Below the pieces are notes generated by a model. That model ran no database searches. It was not told the DNA's origin and worked only from the letters and a program-made list of their open reading frames with translations. From assembly GCA_945787265.1 (NCBI GenBank), contig CALZHS010000105.1, forward strand, positions 1-9,329: DNA of 9,329 nucleotides, given 5' to 3'. Below, in pieces: positions 6,574-9,329 of the stretch. A program made the position numbers and the translations under genes. Position 1 is the stretch's first letter. Every line of letters starts with the position of its first letter. The stretch comes from an uncultured Gammaproteobacteria bacterium. GTDB taxonomy: Bacteria > Pseudomonadota > Gammaproteobacteria > GCA-001735895.

Positions 6574-6623
6574 GATCTTGCCGGATAGCTGCATCTTGAC
6601 CTGGGACACCGAAGCGCAAGATC
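6574..6623 (-). promoter_or_regulatory. apbE leader: long inverted repeat and TATATATA tract
   Basis: The 95-base gap between the DUF3570 gene and apbE holds a perfect 8-bp inverted repeat, GATCTTGC (6574-6581) and GCAAGATC (6616-6623), with a 34-base loop. A TATATATA run lies at 6560-6567, directly before the apbE ATG. No Shine-Dalgarno is visible in front of that ATG. The AT tract could be a -10 box giving a nearly leaderless message. The alternative is that the leader folds and controls apbE translation. Both are inference. Confidence 0.3.
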
Positions 6624-6625
6624 AC

Positions 6626-6646
6626 AAGGGCCGGATCCCGGCCCCT
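6626..6646 (-). terminator. GC-rich hairpin after the DUF3570 gene (attenuator or partial terminator)
   Basis: On the minus strand AGGGGCCGG-GAT-CCGGCCCTT forms a stem of nine pairs, one of them G-U, with a 3-base loop, starting 7 bases after the DUF3570 stop. No T run follows, so it is not a classical terminator. It could lower transcription into apbE or stabilise the upstream mRNA. Confidence 0.4.
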
Positions 6647-6652
6647 GGTTTG

Positions 6653-7903
6653 TTACCACTGAAACGAGTAATTGAACTGTATTATTGTTGCCTCGACGTC
6701 GGGATAGAGGTCCTGCTGGGCCAGCTGCCCAAAGGCCTCGGACGGTGACGAATCACCCGACTGCAGGTACTGTTCCAAACGTACCGACCACAGGTGCTGG
6801 TCACTGATCTGCTTGCCGAATTTTACCCCGACCGTGGTTGCATCCATTTCACCGAGTCGGTAATCGGCACTGACCTCGGCCGGCACCGGTTCGCCGTCGC
6901 GCAGGAAGTAACGATAAAAGTCGGCCTCGGTTTGCTGGTACCAGCGCAGATGCGGTTCGATAAAGTAACCTTCTTTCAGCCTGAAGCGGTAGGTAAAATC
7001 GAAGGTGTTCGAATCGATGCCCCAGTCGTCGGTCATAAAGCGATAAGACGCGGTAAATATATCCTTATTGGCAAGCGATTTCTTGTATTTACCGTAAATA
7101 CTCTGGCGCGAGCGGCTGTCGGGTCGGTTTTCGAACAACTGGTTGATTGGCGCGCCGCTGGTATTGTCGACCACGCTGACGAACTTGTAGGGATCGGTCA
7201 GGTAACCGTCAGATTCACTCAGGGAGAGATTGACCTGGAACAGGCTGGTTTTGTCGATGACCTGGGTCACCCCGAATATCAGGTCGACGATGTTGCGGGT
7301 GTCGGAGCTATCTCCTTTTTGCTGAGACATCGGATCGGTAAGTGGAAACGGAACACCCCCAACCGGATCAAAGTCATCCAGCTCGACGTTTATGCCATAG
7401 GACCAGGTCGTGTTCTTCTGGTTGGTGTCATGCTGCCACTGGGCGTTGCCGCTAATCGAAGTAAAGTCGTATTCCCTGGAAACGTTGAATCCAAGGTTGC
7501 GTCGGTTGTTGCGGTCCACCGGTTTTTCCCAGTTCATACTGAATGCAACCCGCGTATCTTTGAAGGTATCATCGAGTGGCGTTTCATTCGGATCAACGGT
7601 ATAGGTTCCCTTACCCGAGGGACGCGTAAAGGTCTGCACCATCGTTGACGGCACTGCGCCCGTTGCCGAGGCGCCAGTAAGGCTGTCGACCACCAGTTTC
7701 ATCGACAGGCTCTCGTCATCGCCGAGGTCTTTGGTGGCGCTGATTACCGGTTCGAAAGCTTCAATCCGGTTGTTGTCTTCAGCGTAGAACAGTACCGCGC
7801 TGTCGACATCCCAGCCGTTTTCCGCCGCTTGCGTCGGGCCGCCGAGTAAAGTGCAGGTCGCCGCGGAAAGTATGCCTGCAATTTTTTTTTGCTTTAATTG
7901 CAT
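6653..7903 (-). CDS. DUF3570 outer-membrane beta-barrel protein
   Basis: This 416-residue protein has a Sec signal peptide (K-Q-K-K, hydrophobic core, cleavage near T-Q-A-A at 24-27). The rest is alternating polar and hydrophobic strands rich in Tyr, Asp and Asn, ending F-N-Y-S-F-Q-W. A terminal aromatic is the signal for outer-membrane barrel insertion by BAM. The N-terminal part (about 30-165), including the block P-L-D-D-T-F-K-D-T-R-V-A, matches my memory of the DUF3570 family, whose function is unknown. Residues 73-81 read D-S-L-T-G-A-S-A-T, fitting the ApbE flavinylation consensus D-x-x-S/T-G-A-S/T-x-S/T, and an apbE gene follows. The ATG overlaps the end of the DUF4266 gene by 10 bases. 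A run of nine A lies in codons 5-8. The pairing with DUF4266, thioredoxin and ApbE genes fits clusters I recall from other Gram-negative bacteria. Confidence 0.88.
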   Translation of the reverse strand: MQLKQKKIAGILSAATCTLLGGPTQAAENGWDVDSAVLFYAEDNNRIEAFEPVISATKDLGDDESLSMKLVVDSLTGASATGAVPSTMVQTFTRPSGKGTYTVDPNETPLDDTFKDTRVAFSMNWEKPVDRNNRRNLGFNVSREYDFTSISGNAQWQHDTNQKNTTWSYGINVELDDFDPVGGVPFPLTDPMSQQKGDSSDTRNIVDLIFGVTQVIDKTSLFQVNLSLSESDGYLTDPYKFVSVVDNTSGAPINQLFENRPDSRSRQSIYGKYKKSLANKDIFTASYRFMTDDWGIDSNTFDFTYRFRLKEGYFIEPHLRWYQQTEADFYRYFLRDGEPVPAEVSADYRLGEMDATTVGVKFGKQISDQHLWSVRLEQYLQSGDSSPSEAFGQLAQQDLYPDVEATIIQFNYSFQW

Positions 7904-8115
7904 CCACAGCCACCGCCGGCAAATCCCTGGCCACCGCTGGAGGCTTCTTTACTGAAGTAAATGTGTTCGTCGAAAGCGAGTTCGAGCGCATCCGCGTCGA
8001 TGAGCATATCATCGCGCGCCAGCAGGTTGCGTTCCCAGGGCTTGACGCCAAGAGACGAACAACCACCTGCGCCGATCAGTGCGCACAGAATCAATGAGCA
8101 GAGTCCGGTTTTCAT
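7894..8115 (-). CDS. DUF4266 small lipoprotein with C-terminal Gly-Gly-Gly-Cys-Gly-Cys-Asn
   Basis: This 73-residue protein has a lipoprotein signal peptide with lipobox A-G-G-C, so C19 should be lipidated and the mature part is only about 55 residues. That part holds V-K-P-W-E-R-N-L-L-A (24-33), M-L-I-D-A-D (37-42), E-H-I-Y-F-S-K-E (50-57) and a Gly-rich tail ending G-G-G-C-G-C-N (67-73), all typical of DUF4266 as I remember it. Two cysteines at C70 and C72 in a flexible end suggest metal binding, a redox disulfide or a modified terminus; none is proven. Serine 19+1 (S20, S21) after the lipid Cys gives no Asp retention signal, so outer-membrane location is likely. The start overlaps the tlpA stop by four bases (ATGA) and the 3' end overlaps the DUF3570 start by ten, so the three are translated together. 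Confidence 0.88.
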   Translation of the reverse strand: MKTGLCSLILCALIGAGGCSSLGVKPWERNLLARDDMLIDADALELAFDEHIYFSKEASSGGQGFAGGGCGCN

Positions 8116-8559
8116 AGTAACTGCTCGATTTCGCGTTCGTATTTGTCGATATGCTTGGTATAGAAACCGATGTGTTTCTTTACAACCTTGCCGCTGGTGT
8201 CAATCAGGTATGAGGTAGGCATGCCTTCAATTTTGAACTGCTCGGCGATTTGACCGCTGGGATCGTGATAGATATCAAAATCAGCCGGGACCTTGTCGAG
8301 GAACTGGTGCATCGCTTCGGATTCGGCATCGATCGGCATCGAGGTTTACCGTAATAACGGTAAAATTTTCAGCTGAATACTTGCTCAGCAGCGTGTTCAT
8401 CCAGGGGAAGGATCTTTGGCAGGGCTTGCACCAGGAGGCCCAGAAATCCAGGTAAACGACCTTACCCAGGTGGTTCTTCAGGTCCAGTTGGCTGATGTCG
8501 TAGATTTCGGCCTGCACCGGGGAGGTGGCCAACAGCAACAATAGCAGTATCTTTCTCAT
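8112..8559 (-). pseudogene. TlpA/thioredoxin-like exported protein, frameshifted
   Basis: Two adjoining frames encode the two halves of one thioredoxin-fold protein. The first half (8559 down to about 8335) has a signal peptide (M-R-K-I-L, Leu-rich core, V-Q-A at 15-17) and the active site F-W-A-S-W-C-K-P-C with C44 and C47. The second half (to 8112) has the cis-proline loop G-M-P-T-S-Y-L-I-D and the terminal helix ending E-I-E-Q-L-L. They are out of register because of a 10-bp tandem duplication at 8323-8342. Deleting one copy gives T-V-N-L-D-A-E-S-E-A-M-H-Q-F-L in one 145-residue chain with normal spacing between N-L-D and F-L. As it stands, translation would stop after 92 residues, losing the cis-proline half. 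A GAGGA ribosome-binding site lies 7 bases before the ATG. The gene heads the DUF4266-DUF3570-apbE cluster, where it would supply or remove electrons at envelope cysteines. Confidence 0.85.
8323..8342. repeat. perfect 10-bp tandem duplication in the tlpA-like gene
   Basis: The unit TCGGCATCGA occurs twice head to tail. On the coding (minus) strand this is TCGATGCCGA twice. The second copy shifts the reading frame; with one copy the two halves of the thioredoxin-like protein join in frame. The extra copy also creates an ATG at 8339 that opens the second half, but no ribosome-binding site precedes it. Confidence 0.9.
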
Positions 8560-8597
8560 ATCCTTGTCCTCGGATTTTTCCTGTCTGGTACTAACTC

Positions 8598-8625
8598 ATA
8601 ATAATAACATTCGGTTCCTTAACAA
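8598..8625 (-). promoter_or_regulatory. candidate promoter of the tlpA-DUF4266-DUF3570-apbE cluster
   Basis: On the minus strand TTGTTA (8620-8625), a 16-base spacer and TATTAT (8598-8603) resemble a sigma70 promoter. The start near 8591 would give a leader of about 32 bases carrying the GAGGA ribosome-binding site. A perfect palindrome TTCTTAAGAA (8627-8636) sits next to the -35 and could be an operator. The surrounding stretch 8598-8650 is clearly more AT-rich than the rest of the window. Confidence 0.4.
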
Positions 8626-8666
8626 ATTCTTAAGAAATGAAAATTATTTCGGGCATCATCCACTCT

Positions 8667-8695
8667 TTGAATCCGGCTCCAGGTCTGACAATTAT
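8667..8695 (+). promoter_or_regulatory. candidate msrA promoter
   Basis: TTGAAT (8667-8672), a 17-base spacer and AATTAT (8690-8695) each match the sigma70 consensus at four of six positions. The transcript would start near 8702 with a leader of about 134 bases. The 276-base divergent gap 8560-8835 holds this site, the opposite promoter and a GGCGCGCGCC palindrome (8743-8752); I see no convincing gene in it. Confidence 0.3.
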
Positions 8696-8835
8696 GGATG
8701 GTGAGTCGCCATTTCTATCGATGCTAAATCTCCGATTTCTCCGGCGCGCGCCGCGGTTTTACCTGAATGATGGATTACCGGCGTTGAACTCGTCGACCGG
8801 GAGATGGTCTTAGCTTCTATTTCGAGGAACTTAAT

Positions 8836-9329
8836 ATGAAAAACCTGCTGCTCGTGGTCGTCGTTGCAATTATAGGCATGAACGCGCATCCGGCCTTTGC
8901 CGCCAGGGCCGTGCTTGCCGGTGGCTGCTTCTGGTGCATGGAGTCGGATTTTGAAAAGCTCGACGGTGTCACTGACGTGATATCCGGTTTTACCGGGGGT
9001 ACGCATCCGGACCCAACCTATCGTGGCGATCATAGCGGGCACTACGAGGCGGTCGAGATAACTTACGATCCCGAGATTATCGATTACCAGGGAATTCTGG
9101 ATCATTTCTGGGTTAACCACGATCCGTTTGACGCGCGCGGGCAGTTTTGCGACAAGGGGCACGAATACCTGGCCGCGATCTTCGTCGCCAATGACGAAGA
9201 GCGCATGCTGGCCGAAAAATCAAAACAAAAGGTTATCGAAAGGTTTCCCCGCCAGAAGGTGGTGACTCCGATTCTGCCACAGGCAACCTTTTTTCCAATC
9301 AAGGGCGACGAGGAATACCACCAGGATTA
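8836..9329 (+). CDS. msrA: peptide-methionine (S)-S-oxide reductase MsrA, exported form (3' end outside the window)
   Basis: The frame runs open from ATG 8836 to the window edge: 164 codons plus two bases. It opens with a Sec signal peptide (M-K-N-L, Leu/Val core, P-A-F-A-A with cleavage after A23), then A-V-L-A-G-G-C-F-W-C-M-E, the MsrA active site with the catalytic cysteine at C31. It continues G-F-T-G-G (51-55), G-H-Y-E-A-V-E-I-T-Y-D-P (68-79) and H-D-P-F-D-A-R-G-Q-F-C-D (95-106), where C105 may take part in recycling. MsrA reduces Met-S-sulfoxide in proteins; this one should act in the periplasm. GAGGA at 8824-8828 sits 7 bases before the ATG. The G-D-H-S-G-H-Y-E block differs from the E. 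coli-type C-S-G-x-T-G-H-A-E, pointing to another MsrA subfamily. It is divergent from the thioredoxin/DUF4266/DUF3570/ApbE cluster. Confidence 0.95.
   Translation, partial: MKNLLLVVVVAIIGMNAHPAFAARAVLAGGCFWCMESDFEKLDGVTDVISGFTGGTHPDPTYRGDHSGHYEAVEITYDPEIIDYQGILDHFWVNHDPFDARGQFCDKGHEYLAAIFVANDEERMLAEKSKQKVIERFPRQKVVTPILPQATFFPIKGDEEYHQD

Noticed and set aside
6558..6659. Extension of apbE to a GTG at 6659 overlapping the DUF3570 stop
   Set aside because: The added 34 residues are encoded by a GC-rich hairpin and inverted repeat, are not like any ApbE N-terminus, and have no ribosome-binding site.
6794..7648. 284-codon open frame on the plus strand, opposite the DUF3570 gene
   Set aside because: It is antisense to a protein with signal peptide, family motifs and barrel signature. 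It has no recognisable domain and is explained by codon bias of the real gene.
8112..8339. Second half of the thioredoxin-like protein as an independent gene starting at 8339
   Set aside because: It lacks the Cys-x-x-Cys site and signal peptide, has no ribosome-binding site, and its ATG is made by the tandem duplication.
8695..8814. 39-codon plus-strand frame in the divergent gap
   Set aside because: It has no ribosome-binding site, no recognisable motif, and its ATG overlaps the predicted msrA -10 box.
8692..9162. 156-codon minus-strand frame
   Set aside because: It lies opposite msrA, whose active site and signal peptide are unmistakable.

Overview
The window looks like a piece of a gammaproteobacterial chromosome of moderate GC content. 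The support is a full-length TypA/BipA GTPase, a Bcp-type peroxiredoxin, a YjdF-family membrane protein, a gamma-glutamylcyclotransferase, Sec-type and lipoprotein signal peptides, and an outer-membrane beta-barrel protein ending in an aromatic residue, all of which imply a Gram-negative envelope. I cannot name a genus. There are no rRNA, tRNA, CRISPR, phage or transposase genes. Nearly every gene is on the minus strand. The exceptions are a 23-codon gene tail at the left edge and a truncated msrA at the right edge, both on the plus strand.

Layout, left to right. Positions 2-73 hold the 3' end of an unidentified plus-strand gene that converges on the first minus-strand unit. That unit (1825 down to 92) runs from a four-helix membrane protein to a gamma-glutamylcyclotransferase to a class I glutamine amidotransferase, with overlapping ends. 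Next comes typA (3717-1903) with a consensus -10 box. The typA-bcp gap holds a 91-bp palindromic element with 18-bp terminal inverted repeats, probably a dispersed non-coding repeat. Then come bcp (4406-3939) with its own promoter, a small exported protein of unknown function (4888-4559) and yjdF (5584-4979).

The most interesting part is 8559-5622: a thioredoxin-like TlpA protein, a 73-residue DUF4266 lipoprotein ending GGGCGCN, a DUF3570 outer-membrane barrel and an ApbE-type FAD:protein FMN transferase. The first three genes overlap. I read this as a cell-envelope redox module of unknown function. The DUF3570 protein carries D-S-L-T-G-A-S-A-T near its N-terminus, which fits the sequence that ApbE enzymes flavinylate in NqrC and RnfG. 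This suggests a testable idea: a covalently flavinylated outer-membrane barrel working with a Cys-x-Cys lipoprotein and a thioredoxin. Against it, the ApbE here has no visible signal peptide. A signal-peptide-bearing MsrA (periplasmic methionine sulfoxide repair) is transcribed divergently from the module, which fits an envelope-redox theme.

The thioredoxin gene is broken by a perfect 10-bp tandem duplication (8323-8342). Removing one copy restores one continuous 145-residue TlpA-like protein. It may be a recent mutation, a reversible on/off switch or an assembly error.
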